Below are positions 8,451-16,866 of a stretch of 38,608 bases of DNA, piece by piece. A model generated the notes under the pieces. That model did no database searches and was not told where the DNA came from. It was given only the letters and a program-made list of their open reading frames with translations. This DNA is from Patescibacteria group bacterium (GTDB lineage: Bacteria; Patescibacteriota; Minisyncoccia; JAHIHE01; JAGLIN01). Both the position numbers and the translations under genes were made by a program. Position 1 is the first letter of the stretch, and each line of letters opens with the position of its first letter. The stretch spans positions 80,493 to 119,100 of the forward strand of contig JARGGI010000001.1 in NCBI GenBank assembly GCA_029210775.1, read 5' to 3'.

Positions 8451-9011
8451 ATGTATAAAACAAGATTAAAAGAAAAATATTTAAAAGAAGTTGTTCCTAA
8501 AATGAAGGAAGATTTTGGTTATAAAAATATAATGGCTGTCCCAAAAATTGAAAAGGTTATTATAAATGTTGGTCTTGGTAAAATTATTAGAGATAATAAA
8601 GATGAATTAAATAAAATTTCAAAAGAAATTGAAAATATAGCAGGACAAAAACCGGTTGTTACAAAAGCAAAAAAAGCTATTTCAAATTTTAAGACAAGAA
8701 TAGGTATGCCCGTTGGCCTTATGGTAACACTAAGAGGAACAAGAATGTACGAATTTTTAGATCGAATGACAAATATAGCTATTCCACAAATTAGAGATTT
8801 TCGCGGACTCAATAAAAAATCATTTGATGGAAATGGAAATTATAGCATCGGAATAAAAGAACACATTATATTTCCAGAAGTAAACAAAGAAAATATAGGG
8901 ACTATTTTTTCGATAGAAGTAAATATTACAACAACGGCAAAAACTGATAAAGAGGCCTATAAACTACTTAAAGACATAGGATTACCAATTGTTGATGATA
9001 ATAAAAAATAA
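8451..9011 (+). CDS. rplE: 50S ribosomal protein L5
   Basis: L5 binds 5S rRNA in the central protuberance. It has 186 residues. Conserved pieces are VGLGKIIRDNK, the GQKPVVTKAKKAISNFKTR segment, GMPVGLMVTLRG and the IPQIRDFRGL segment. The end part contains EHIIFPEV and the ITTTAKTDKEAYKLL motif. Length and order are normal. Confidence 0.97.
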   Translation: MYKTRLKEKYLKEVVPKMKEDFGYKNIMAVPKIEKVIINVGLGKIIRDNKDELNKISKEIENIAGQKPVVTKAKKAISNFKTRIGMPVGLMVTLRGTRMYEFLDRMTNIAIPQIRDFRGLNKKSFDGNGNYSIGIKEHIIFPEVNKENIGTIFSIEVNITTTAKTDKEAYKLLKDIGLPIVDDNKK

Positions 9012-9042
9012 TTTAAATATATTTAGTTATAAATAAAATAAT

Positions 9043-9228
9043 ATGGCAAGAACAGCGTTAATAGCAAAGGCACAAAAGAAACCAAAATTCTCAACTCGCA
9101 TAGTGAGAAGATGTTGGAAGTGTGGAAGAAAGCATGGATATATGAGAAAATTTGATTTATGTAGAATTTGTGTGAGGGAACTTGTAAGTGCAGGAGAATT
9201 GCCAGGAGTGAAAAAAAGTAGTTGGTAG
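9043..9228 (+). CDS. rpsN: 30S ribosomal protein S14, zinc-binding (type Z)
   Basis: S14 is a 30S head protein. This is the short zinc form, 61 residues, with [20 protein letters not shown] giving two CxxC pairs. It ends in the typical PGVKKSSW. The short form carries a structural zinc ion, unlike the longer Cys-free S14 of enterobacteria. Confidence 0.97.
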   Translation: MARTALIAKAQKKPKFSTRIVRRCWKCGRKHGYMRKFDLCRICVRELVSAGELPGVKKSSW

Positions 9229-9296
9229 AAAAATAATTAATAATATATATAAGATAGTTTATAAAAAGTTTATTTAATAATGTTTAAGTTTAGATT

Positions 9297-9692
9297 ATGA
9301 CAATAACTGATCCAATAGCTGATATGCTAACAAGAATAAGGAATGCACAGAGGGCCAATCTTAATGTTGTCCAAATGCCATCTTCCAAGTTTAAATTAGC
9401 TTTGGCAAAAATTCTTAAAGAAGAAGGATATATTCAAGACACCATTCAACACAAAAAAGGGGTAAAAATTACCTTAGAAGTTGTATTAAAAAAAGATGGA
9501 GGCAATTATGCAATAGCTGGAATTAAGAGAATTAGTAAACCTGGACAAAGAAAGTATATTGGTAAGACAGAAGTAAGAGAAGTTCTTAATGGGTATGGTA
9601 TCGCTATTATTTCAACATCAAAAGGAGCCATGACAAATATTCAAGCAAAAAAACAAGGATTAGGCGGAGAAGTTATTTTCGAAGTTTGGTAA
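9297..9692 (+). CDS. rpsH: 30S ribosomal protein S8
   Basis: S8 is a primary rRNA binder of the central domain. It has 131 residues. It begins TDPIADMLTRIRNAQ and contains the GIKRISKPGQRKYIG segment. It ends with the STSKGAMTNIQAKKQGLGGE motif that holds the rRNA-binding Ser-Thr-Ser. The normal spc order is kept. Confidence 0.98.
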   Translation: MTITDPIADMLTRIRNAQRANLNVVQMPSSKFKLALAKILKEEGYIQDTIQHKKGVKITLEVVLKKDGGNYAIAGIKRISKPGQRKYIGKTEVREVLNGYGIAIISTSKGAMTNIQAKKQGLGGEVIFEVW

Positions 9693-9728
9693 TTAATGAA
9701 AAATTTAAAATAATATAATTATAGTTTT

Positions 9729-10277
9729 ATGAGTAAAATAGGAAAAAAACCAATTGAAATACCGTCAGGAGTTACGGTTTCTATAGGAGATAATAATGAA
9801 GTTATTGTTAAGGGCTCAAAAGGGGAGCTTAAGGATAAATTTGATCGTAAAATTAGTATAGAAATAAAAGACAACATAATTGAAATATCTCCAAAAGGAG
9901 ATAAAGCAAAAGCTAATGTATTATGGGGACTTTCTAGAACTTTGGTTGCAAATATGATTGAAGGAGTACAGAAAGGATTTGAAAAAAAGCTTGAAATTCA
10001 AGGGGTTGGATATAAAGTAATTACTAAGGGAAAAGATTTGGAATTAAGTCTTGGCTTTTCTCATTTAGTACCATTTAAAGCACCTGAAGGGATAGAATTT
10101 AATGTTGAAAAAAATATTATTACTGTTTCTGGTATAGACAAGCAATTAGTCGGGCAAGTAGCTGCAGATATACGAAGTAAGAAAAAACCAGAACCATATA
10201 AAGGTAAGGGGATTAGATATATTGGGGAACATATAATAAGAAAGGCTGGCAAGAAAGTCGCTGGATCTAAAGAATAA
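9729..10277 (+). CDS. rplF: 50S ribosomal protein L6
   Basis: L6 lies near the sarcin-ricin loop. It has 182 residues and two repeated domains. It starts MSKIGKKPIEIPSGV. The second domain holds LEIQGVGYKV, LELSLGFSH and the C-terminal PEPYKGKGIRYIGE motif followed by RKAGKK. No anomalies. Confidence 0.97.
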   Translation: MSKIGKKPIEIPSGVTVSIGDNNEVIVKGSKGELKDKFDRKISIEIKDNIIEISPKGDKAKANVLWGLSRTLVANMIEGVQKGFEKKLEIQGVGYKVITKGKDLELSLGFSHLVPFKAPEGIEFNVEKNIITVSGIDKQLVGQVAADIRSKKKPEPYKGKGIRYIGEHIIRKAGKKVAGSKE

Positions 10278-10306
10278 AAATTTAAAATTGTTAATTAGTA
10301 TAGAAT

Positions 10307-10660
10307 ATGAAAAATAAAGAAAAAATCAAACAAGCAGCAAAAATGAGAAGGCACAAGAAAGTGCGTTCAAAAATATGTGGAACTGAAAAAATTCCTAGAT
10401 TAAGTGTGTTTAAAAGTGCAAAAGGGATGTATGTTCAGTTAATAAACGATGATATTGGAATTACAATAGCGAGTGTTAGCGAAAAAGAAGCAAAGGGGAA
10501 GACAAAAGTTTATATTGCAAAAGAGATAGGAAAATTAATTGCTAAAAAAGGACAAGAAAAGAAAATTGAAAAAGTAGTTTTTGATAAAGGAAGTAATAAA
10601 TATCATGGTAGAGTAAAGGCTGTGGCAGAGGGTGCTCGCGAGGGTGGATTGATTTTTTAG
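10307..10660 (+). CDS. rplR: 50S ribosomal protein L18
   Basis: L18 binds 5S rRNA. It has 117 residues. It shows the basic N-terminus RRHKKVRSKICGTEKIPRLS, VFKSAKGMYVQLIND and the C-terminal VVFDKGSNKYHGRVKAVAEG. The length is normal. Confidence 0.97.
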   Translation: MKNKEKIKQAAKMRRHKKVRSKICGTEKIPRLSVFKSAKGMYVQLINDDIGITIASVSEKEAKGKTKVYIAKEIGKLIAKKGQEKKIEKVVFDKGSNKYHGRVKAVAEGAREGGLIF

Positions 10661-10699
10661 CTGTTTATCTTATTTAACTTATAATATTTTGAAATTAAT

Positions 10700-11269
10700 A
10701 TGGATAAAAAAGAAGGTTTAAATAAAAATTCTAATAAAAAAGAATTTTTCAAAGGTAGAAGAAGAGAAAAACCTGAATTCGATCAGAAAGTTATTGATAT
10801 TGCGCGTGTTACTCGTGTTGTTAAAGGTGGAAAACGATTTAGTTTTAGAACAGTAGTTGTTATTGGCGATAAAAAAGGAAGAGTAGGAGTAGGTGTTTCA
10901 AAAGGTCCCGACATGAAAGCATCAACAGAAAAATCTTATGCTGATGCAAAGAAGAATATGATTAAATTGTCATTTACGGGAAATACAATTCCACATCAAG
11001 TATCTCAAAAATTAGGAAGCTCTAAAATTCTTTTGAAGCCAGCTACAAAGGGTAACGGAGTTGTTGCTGGGGGTGCAGTTAGAACTGTTATAAGTATGGC
11101 TGGTATCAGTGATATTTCAGGAAAAATGCTTGGTGCGAAAAGTAAATTAAATAATGCTAGAGCAACTATAAAGGCATTAGAACAATTTTCCTTTGCAAAA
11201 AACAGAGCAAGCATCGTTCTTGCAGATAAAGAAAAAGTCACAAAAGAAAAAATAACAGATAAGAAATAA
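10700..11269 (+). CDS. rpsE: 30S ribosomal protein S5
   Basis: S5 affects decoding accuracy and helps form the mRNA entry channel. It has 189 residues. The double-stranded RNA-binding domain starts FDQKVIDIARVTRVVKGGKR, and KGRVGVGVSKGPDM follows. The second domain contains GNGVVAGGAVRTVISMAGI. The next gene is L15: rpmD (L30), which normally lies here, is missing. Confidence 0.97.
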   Translation: MDKKEGLNKNSNKKEFFKGRRREKPEFDQKVIDIARVTRVVKGGKRFSFRTVVVIGDKKGRVGVGVSKGPDMKASTEKSYADAKKNMIKLSFTGNTIPHQVSQKLGSSKILLKPATKGNGVVAGGAVRTVISMAGISDISGKMLGAKSKLNNARATIKALEQFSFAKNRASIVLADKEKVTKEKITDKK

Positions 11270-11303
11270 ATTTAAATATTTTATATAGTTAGAAATTAAA
11301 ATT

Positions 11304-11744
11304 ATGCAGTTACATCAATTAAAATTGAGTAAAAAGAAAGAAAGAAAAAGAGTTGGACGTGGAGGAGCTCACGGAACTACTGCTACTCGTGGAACAAAAG
11401 GACAAAGAGCAAGATCTGGAACAGGTAAGGGAAAAAACTTTGAAGGAACAAAAGTTCCATTGTGGAGACGAACTCCAAAATTAAGAGGATTCAAAAGTAT
11501 ATATGCAAAAAATAATATTGTGAATGTTTCAACTTTAGAAATGAATTTTCAAGATGGAGATATTGTTAATGAAAAAGTTTTGCTTAGTAAAAATCTAATC
11601 AGCAAAATAAAGCCGAGAGTAAAAATTCTTGGTAATGGAGATTTAAAAAAGAAGTTAACTATTAGTGGTTGCATAGTTTCTAAAAGTGCTGAAGAAAAGA
11701 TTATAAAAGTTGGAGGAAATATTAGAACAGCTTTAAATGACTAA
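11304..11744 (+). CDS. rplO: 50S ribosomal protein L15
   Basis: L15 is a large-subunit protein involved in late assembly. It has 146 residues. The N-terminal extension is typical: RKRVGRGGAHGTTATRGTKG, then GQRARSGTGKGKNFEG and PLWRRTPKLRGF. It follows S5 directly, without L30. SecY starts 11 bases after its stop. Confidence 0.96.
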   Translation: MQLHQLKLSKKKERKRVGRGGAHGTTATRGTKGQRARSGTGKGKNFEGTKVPLWRRTPKLRGFKSIYAKNNIVNVSTLEMNFQDGDIVNEKVLLSKNLISKIKPRVKILGNGDLKKKLTISGCIVSKSAEEKIIKVGGNIRTALND

Positions 11745-11755
11745 AAGCTAAATTT

Positions 11756-13027
11756 ATGCTCAAAAAACTAATCAGAGTTTTTAAAGACAAAGAGCTCCGT
11801 GGAAAAATAATTTATGTAGCTGTAATGCTTGTAATATTTAGACTTGCAGCACACATTCCAATTCCAATTGTTGACGCTGAAAGATTAAAAGATTTTTTTA
11901 ATAGCAATCAACTTTTTGGGCTTTTAAGTGCTTTTACTGGGGGAGGAATGGAAAAGTTCTCACTGATGCTGCTTGGTGTTGGTCCTTATATTACAGCTTC
12001 AATTATAATGCAACTTTTGACAATGATATTTCCACAGGTAAAAGAAATGTATCAAGAGTCAGGAGAAGCTGGAAGACAAAAGTTTAATCAACTTACAAGA
12101 TATGCTACCGTACCCTTAGCAGCACTGCAGGGATTTGGAATGATCACACTGCTTCGAAATCAGGGGATTATTTATGATATCAATGGATTTGATCTCGTTG
12201 TTGCAATTTCTTTGATTACTGCAGGTACAATATTTTTAATGTGGCTTGGAGAGCTTATTTCGGAAAAAAAGATTGGGAATGGTATTTCATTGATTATTTT
12301 TGCTGGAATTGTTTCAGGAATTCCAATGGCAATAAGTCAAACTTTATCAACTATAACTCCTGATAAATACCCAGGTATTATGGCTCTGTTGATAATGTCT
12401 TTGGTTGTTATCTTAAGCGTTGTTTTTATTACAGAAGCACAAAGAAATATACCAGTGTCGTATGCCAGAAGAGTTAGAGGAAGTAAAACCTATGGTGGTG
12501 TTTCAACTTTTTTACCATTAAAGGTTAACTCTGCAGGAATGATACCTCTTATATTCGCTATGTCTATGATGCTTTTTCCTGGAATCGTAGCCTCGTTTTT
12601 TGTTTCAAGTGCAAATCAGACCGTTGCAAATGTGGCAACTTCTATAAGCGAGCTTTTTCAAAATCAATTATTTTATGGTGGTCTATATTTTGTTTTAGTG
12701 TTTTTATTTACTTATTTTTATACATCAATTGTTTTTGATCCAAAAAATGTGGCAGAAAATCTTCAAAAACATGGTGGCTTTGTTCCTGGCGTAAGACCTG
12801 GGACAAATACTGCTGAATTTCTTGGAAGAGTTCTAAACAGAATAACATTTCTTGGTGCTGTTTTTTTGGGATTGATTGCAGTAGTACCATTTATTGGTCA
12901 AGCATTAACCAATATAACAACATTAGCAGTTGGTGGAGCGTCAGTTTTGATTGTTGTAGGTGTTGTTCTTGAGTCTATGCGTCAGATTGATTCTCAATTA
13001 ACAATGCGCGATTATGACGAATTATAA
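11756..13027 (+). CDS. secY: Protein translocase subunit SecY
   Basis: SecY is the pore of the Sec translocon in the cytoplasmic membrane. It has 423 residues and the expected ten membrane helices. Diagnostic pieces are RLAAHIPIPIVDAERL in helix 1, SIIMQLLTMIFPQVKEM, GNGISLIIFAGI and QRNIPVSYARR. In the usual spc layout secY is followed by adk, map, infA and then rpmJ, S13, S11, S4 and rpoA. Here adk and map do follow, with other genes between them, but the alpha-operon genes are absent. Confidence 0.97.
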   Translation: MLKKLIRVFKDKELRGKIIYVAVMLVIFRLAAHIPIPIVDAERLKDFFNSNQLFGLLSAFTGGGMEKFSLMLLGVGPYITASIIMQLLTMIFPQVKEMYQESGEAGRQKFNQLTRYATVPLAALQGFGMITLLRNQGIIYDINGFDLVVAISLITAGTIFLMWLGELISEKKIGNGISLIIFAGIVSGIPMAISQTLSTITPDKYPGIMALLIMSLVVILSVVFITEAQRNIPVSYARRVRGSKTYGGVSTFLPLKVNSAGMIPLIFAMSMMLFPGIVASFFVSSANQTVANVATSISELFQNQLFYGGLYFVLVFLFTYFYTSIVFDPKNVAENLQKHGGFVPGVRPGTNTAEFLGRVLNRITFLGAVFLGLIAVVPFIGQALTNITTLAVGGASVLIVVGVVLESMRQIDSQLTMRDYDEL

Positions 13028-13062
13028 AAATTTGCCCCCTAAAAAAGGATTTTAGATTGATG

Positions 13063-13092
13063 GCCTGAATTTTATTCGGGCTGTTGTTTTAT
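13063..13092 (+). terminator. Probable terminator after secY
   Basis: GCCTGAA at 13063-13069 pairs with TTCGGGC at 13075-13081, giving 7 bp with one T-G pair and a five-base loop. The tail TGTTGTTTTAT is T-rich but interrupted. It would mark the end of the ribosomal operon. Confidence 0.5.
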
Positions 13093-13111
13093 AATTTTAT
13101 ATTTGGTAATT

Positions 13112-13513
13112 ATGGAAATTAAAAAAATTCAACAAGTTTCAATAAAGGGTCTTCTGTGTAGAGATAATAAAATTTTATTTTTGAAAACTATAACTCAAAG
13201 ATGGGAAATGCCAGGAGGACGAGTTGATTATGGGGAAAATATTGACGATACTTTTTATAGGGAGATGAGGGAAGAAGCTGGATTCGAAAATGTAAAGATG
13301 GGAGATCTGATTAATTCATGGTCTTTTGTAAACGAGGAAATAAATCACCATTTTATCATATTTGATTTTGAAATTTTTACAGATGAGAATAAAATAAAAT
13401 TAAGTGATGAACATACAGATTATAAATGGGTCAGTGTGGATGAATTTGAGAAAATGGATATGCGCGAAGGGCATAAAGAAACTTTGAGAAAATATTTTAA
13501 ATTAAAAAAATGA
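13112..13513 (+). CDS. NUDIX hydrolase
   Basis: NUDIX enzymes hydrolyse nucleoside diphosphates linked to another group, often for pool cleaning. The NUDIX box is complete: GGRVDYGENIDDTFYREMRE followed by EAGF, matching Gx5Ex7REUxEExGU. I start it at the ATG at 13112, which gives 133 residues; an in-frame TTG at 13103 is less likely. The substrate cannot be told from the sequence. Its stop TGA overlaps the ATG of the next gene, so the two are translationally coupled. It is the only intact gene in this window that ends in TGA. Confidence 0.88.
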   Translation: MEIKKIQQVSIKGLLCRDNKILFLKTITQRWEMPGGRVDYGENIDDTFYREMREEAGFENVKMGDLINSWSFVNEEINHHFIIFDFEIFTDENKIKLSDEHTDYKWVSVDEFEKMDMREGHKETLRKYFKLKK

Positions 13514-14079
13514 AATATAAAAATAAATTATTCATAATATCAGGACCATCGGGTGCAGGAGAAGATAGTGTCATTGAAGGATTAAAAAAATATCTTCCAA
13601 TTGAAAGAGTTGTTACGACAACAACTAGAAAAAAACGTTCTGATATTTTTGTTGAAGATCCATACTATTTTATTTCCAAAGAAGAATTTGAAAAAGGTAT
13701 AGAGGATAGTAGATTTTTTGAATATGCGCAAGAATATAATAGTCAATTCTATGGCGTAACAAAGAAAGAGATTGAAAGAGTTTTAAATTGTGATAAAATT
13801 GGGATCTGGAAAATTGAATACAAAGGAGTAATTACTGTTAAAAAAATTATGCCAGAAATAAAATCTATTTTTATTATGACGCCAACTTTGGAAGATATCG
13901 AAAAGCGACTTTTGAAAAGAGGTGAAAATATTGAATATATTAAAGAGCGTATGACTTATACAAAAGAGTGGTTAAAATATGAAAATATTTATGATTATAA
14001 GGTTATAAATTATCAAAATAAATTAGATAATACAATAAAAAAAGTAAAAGAAATTATTTTAAAACATTGTAATAATTAA
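13510..14079 (+). CDS. Guanylate kinase-like protein with an altered P-loop
   Basis: The protein of 189 residues aligns in order with guanylate kinases: a P-loop-like start LFIISGPSGAGEDSV at residues 7-21, a GMP-binding-like segment VTTTTRKKR, then YYFISKEEF and FFEYAQEYNSQFYGV. The Walker A lysine is replaced by glutamate (E18; G12-P-S-G-A-G17-E-D-S), a residue that catalysis normally needs. It may therefore have little kinase activity, use another residue, or do something else. It overlaps the NUDIX gene by four bases and is followed by adenylate kinase, so the setting is nucleotide metabolism. Which kinase function is real, if any, is open. Confidence 0.75.
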   Translation: MKYKNKLFIISGPSGAGEDSVIEGLKKYLPIERVVTTTTRKKRSDIFVEDPYYFISKEEFEKGIEDSRFFEYAQEYNSQFYGVTKKEIERVLNCDKIGIWKIEYKGVITVKKIMPEIKSIFIMTPTLEDIEKRLLKRGENIEYIKERMTYTKEWLKYENIYDYKVINYQNKLDNTIKKVKEIILKHCNN

Positions 14080-14090
14080 TCAAAATATAA

Positions 14091-14750
14091 ATGAAAAAAA
14101 ATATAAATATAATTATTATGGGACCACAAGGTTCTGGAAAGGGAACGCAAGCAAGACTTTTGGCAGAGAAGTTTGATTTGCAAATTTTTGAAACAGGAAC
14201 TATTCTGCGCGCATTGGCAAAAGAAGACTCTGAGATTGGTAGAAAATTAGATTATATTATGCATGTGAAGGGTGATATTGTGCCTTGGGATTTTATGAAG
14301 GAAAAAATACTGAGACAGAAAATTGATCAACTTGATAAAGATCGAGGAATTATCTTTGATGGTACACCAAGGATTCTTGACGAAGCTGAATTTTGGAATG
14401 CAAAATTGCCATCCGTTGGCAGAAAAATTGATTATATATTTTGCATAGATATTCCAAAAGAAGAATCGGTTAAAAGAATTTCAAGTCGAAAACTTTGCAA
14501 GGAAAATTCACATCCTTTGATTGTTGGCAAAGATTTGAGTGAAGAAGAAACGAAGTGTCCAATTTGCGGAAGCGAGGTTTACAGACGAGAGGATGATACT
14601 CCAGAAAAAGTTTTAAACAGATTGCAATGGAATGAAAAAAATATGAAACCAGTTATTGAATATTATGATAAAAAAGGAATGATAATTAGAATTGATGGTA
14701 AAAAGACAATTAAAGAAATACAAAATGAGATTTTAAGTTACATAAAATAA
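14091..14750 (+). CDS. adk: Adenylate kinase
   Basis: Adenylate kinase interconverts ATP plus AMP and two ADP. It has 219 residues. The P-loop is intact (GPQGSGKGT at 11-19). The AMP-site motif reads ETGTILRA instead of the usual STGDLLRA, and DGFPR is replaced by DGTPR. The LID keeps a CPIC pair and an upstream C-x5-H, so a metal-binding LID is plausible. The position just after secY is the classic place of adk. The altered motifs leave room for another nucleoside monophosphate kinase. Confidence 0.85.
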   Translation: MKKNINIIIMGPQGSGKGTQARLLAEKFDLQIFETGTILRALAKEDSEIGRKLDYIMHVKGDIVPWDFMKEKILRQKIDQLDKDRGIIFDGTPRILDEAEFWNAKLPSVGRKIDYIFCIDIPKEESVKRISSRKLCKENSHPLIVGKDLSEEETKCPICGSEVYRREDDTPEKVLNRLQWNEKNMKPVIEYYDKKGMIIRIDGKKTIKEIQNEILSYIK

Positions 14751-14817
14751 AATTTTAAATTAATATAATTTATCCCACGACCGTGAGAAAAGTTATACTA
14801 AATATAAATTATAATGA

Positions 14818-15528
14818 ATGAAAGATATAATTCAAAAAATCAGGAAAGAACTCAAGGATAATATTGATTTGGAATACAAGAAAAACATATGTAATTTTTT
14901 TAAAGAAAGGCAAAAGTTATACGGAGTTCGAATACCAATCGTAAGAAATATTAGTAAAATATATTATTTTGAAATTAGGAATTTAGACAAGAAAGAAATA
15001 ATTTTTTTATGCGAAGAACTATTGGAATCAGGGTATACTGAAGAATCTGTTATAGCTTTTGATTGGGTATATGAAATTAAAAATCAATATGATGAGAAAG
15101 ACTTTAATATATTTGAATCTTGGCTTCAAAAATATATTTCTAACTGGGGAAGTTGTGATGATTTTTGCGGTCATACATTAGGATATTACTTTTATAAATT
15201 TCCAGAAGCTTTGCCAAAGTTAGAAAAATGGGCAAAATCAAAAAACAGATGGCAAAGAAGAGCTTCGGCTGTTTCCTTGATATATTCATTAAGAAGAAAA
15301 AAAAATCTAAGTAAAGCTTTTTCTGTCGCAAATATTCTCTTGAAAGATTCTGATGATTTAGTCCAAAAAGGATATGGTTGGATGTTAAAAGAAGCTGGTA
15401 ATGTTTATCTTGATGATGTATATGAATTTGTTGAAAAAAATAAGAAAAAAATGACAAGAACTGCGTTTCGTTATGCAATTGAAAAAATGCCATTGGAAAT
15501 GAGAATAAAAGCAATGAAAAAAAAATAA
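14818..15528 (+). CDS. AlkD-like DNA alkylation repair protein
   Basis: AlkD-family proteins are HEAT-like repeat DNA glycosylases that remove N3- and N7-alkylated purines without flipping the base. The protein has 236 residues, the usual size. Expected active-site residues are present: W110 and D114 in NWGSCDDFCGHTLG, R148 in NRWQRRASAVS, and W188 in GYGWMLKEAG. The C-terminal motif MTRTAFRYAIEKMP is typical. The 67-base gap before it holds a small palindrome (CACG-AC-CGTG) near 14776-14785. It sits between adk and map, genes that are often neighbours, so it looks inserted. Confidence 0.88.
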   Translation: MKDIIQKIRKELKDNIDLEYKKNICNFFKERQKLYGVRIPIVRNISKIYYFEIRNLDKKEIIFLCEELLESGYTEESVIAFDWVYEIKNQYDEKDFNIFESWLQKYISNWGSCDDFCGHTLGYYFYKFPEALPKLEKWAKSKNRWQRRASAVSLIYSLRRKKNLSKAFSVANILLKDSDDLVQKGYGWMLKEAGNVYLDDVYEFVEKNKKKMTRTAFRYAIEKMPLEMRIKAMKKK

Positions 15529-15547
15529 TTATATTATAAAATTAATA

Positions 15548-16321
15548 ATGAAAAATAAAGTTAATCTTAAATCAAAAGCAGAAATTGAGATAATGCGAGA
15601 GGGTGGAAAAATTTTAGCCTATATTTTACAAGTATTAGCTGTCAAGGTTAAGCCGGGAATTTCTGGTGATGAAATTGAGAAAATTGCAAATAAAGAGATA
15701 AAAAAATATAATGTTGTTCCATCTTTTTTAAATTATAGAATTCATAAAGAAGGAGTCCCATTTCCTGCCAGTATTTGTTTTTCTGTGAATGATGAAATTG
15801 TTCATGGATTTCCATTTAAAAAGACATTAAAAGAAGGAGATATTGTTGGTATTGATTTAGGGATTAAATATAAAGGTTTTCATACAGATAGCGCAATTAC
15901 AGTTGGTGTTGGTAAAATAAATGAAAGGACTCAGAAATTAATTGAGATAACAGAAAATTCATTATATAAAGGGATTGAACAAGTAAAACCAGGAAACAGG
16001 TCTGGAGATATTGGTTTTGCAATTCAAAGTTATGTTGAGAAAAATGGATTTTCGGTGGTTCGTGATTTGGTTGGGCATGGTGTCGGAAGGTCAATTCATG
16101 AAGCTCCAGAAGTTCCAAATTATGGAAATAGAGGAGAGGGGTTTAAATTATTTGAAGGAATGGTTTTTGCGATTGAGCCGATGGTAAATGAAAAAAGCTA
16201 CAATATTATATGCGATGATGATGAATGGACAATTAGAACAGAAGATAAAAAGTTGTCAGCGCATTTTGAGCATACAGTTGCGGTGACAAAAAATGGTTGT
16301 GAAATATTAACAAAATTATAA
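15548..16321 (+). CDS. map: Methionine aminopeptidase type I
   Basis: This enzyme removes the N-terminal Met from new proteins. It has 257 residues. The metal ligands are in place: D103 and D114 in GIDLGIKYKGFHTDSA, the His of LVGHGVGRSIHEAP, the Glu of FAIEPMVN and the Glu of FEHTVAVT. The substrate-binding His is in the same HGVGRSIHE motif. Only 3 bases separate it from ruvX. Confidence 0.95.
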   Translation: MKNKVNLKSKAEIEIMREGGKILAYILQVLAVKVKPGISGDEIEKIANKEIKKYNVVPSFLNYRIHKEGVPFPASICFSVNDEIVHGFPFKKTLKEGDIVGIDLGIKYKGFHTDSAITVGVGKINERTQKLIEITENSLYKGIEQVKPGNRSGDIGFAIQSYVEKNGFSVVRDLVGHGVGRSIHEAPEVPNYGNRGEGFKLFEGMVFAIEPMVNEKSYNIICDDDEWTIRTEDKKLSAHFEHTVAVTKNGCEILTKL

Positions 16322-16324
16322 ATT

Positions 16325-16735
16325 ATGAAAATATTAGGCATTGATTATGGTGATAGGAAGATTGGACTGGCAACTTCTGATATAAATGAAAAACTAGCTA
16401 GTCGTTTTTTGACGCTTGAAAATATATCTTCAAGAAAGACAATTAAAGAAATTAAAAATATAATTTCAAAAGAAGAAATTAAAGAAATAATAATTGGACT
16501 TCCTGTTGGTCTAAAAATTGAAAGCGAGCAAACTCAAAAAACAAGAGATTTTATAGGTTGCCTGGAAAAAGAGATGAATATTACAATTAAAAAAATAAAT
16601 GAAGTTTTCACTTCAAGAATGGCAGAAGAAAACCTCCTGAATGCTGGTGTAAAAAGAGAAGAAATGAAAAAAATAATAGACCAGGAAGCTGCACGGATTA
16701 TCTTACAAGATTATTTAGATAATCGAAAGATATAA
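16325..16735 (+). CDS. ruvX: YqgF/RuvX family nuclease
   Basis: YqgF/RuvX proteins have an RNase H-like fold and act in 16S rRNA 5'-end processing, or as putative Holliday junction resolvases. The protein has 136 residues. MKILGIDYGDRKIGLATSD carries the first catalytic Asp, IIIGLPVG the middle motif, and DQEAARIILQDYLD the last acidic motif. It closes the run of translation and nucleotide genes that began at tuf. Confidence 0.93.
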   Translation: MKILGIDYGDRKIGLATSDINEKLASRFLTLENISSRKTIKEIKNIISKEEIKEIIIGLPVGLKIESEQTQKTRDFIGCLEKEMNITIKKINEVFTSRMAEENLLNAGVKREEMKKIIDQEAARIILQDYLDNRKI

Positions 16736-16772
16736 AAATTATTTTTAAAATATTTTATTTTAACTGTTGTTG

Positions 16773-16781
16773 TGGTAGAAT
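16773..16781 (+). promoter_or_regulatory. Extended -10 promoter upstream of galT-like gene
   Basis: TG at 16773-16774 is followed by TAGAAT at 16776-16781, an extended -10. No good -35 lies 17 bases upstream, which is tolerable for this promoter type. The gap of 131 bases before the gene is otherwise featureless A/T-rich DNA. Confidence 0.45.
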
Positions 16782-16866
16782 TAAAATATATATAGAAATG
16801 TAATTGTATTATATATTATATTCTTATAAAAGATATCTTTCAAAATAAATTTATTAAGAAAAAAAT

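Noticed and set aside
14776-14785. CACG-AC-CGTG palindrome before the AlkD-like gene as an operator
   Set aside because: Too short and present once. No promoter could be placed relative to it.
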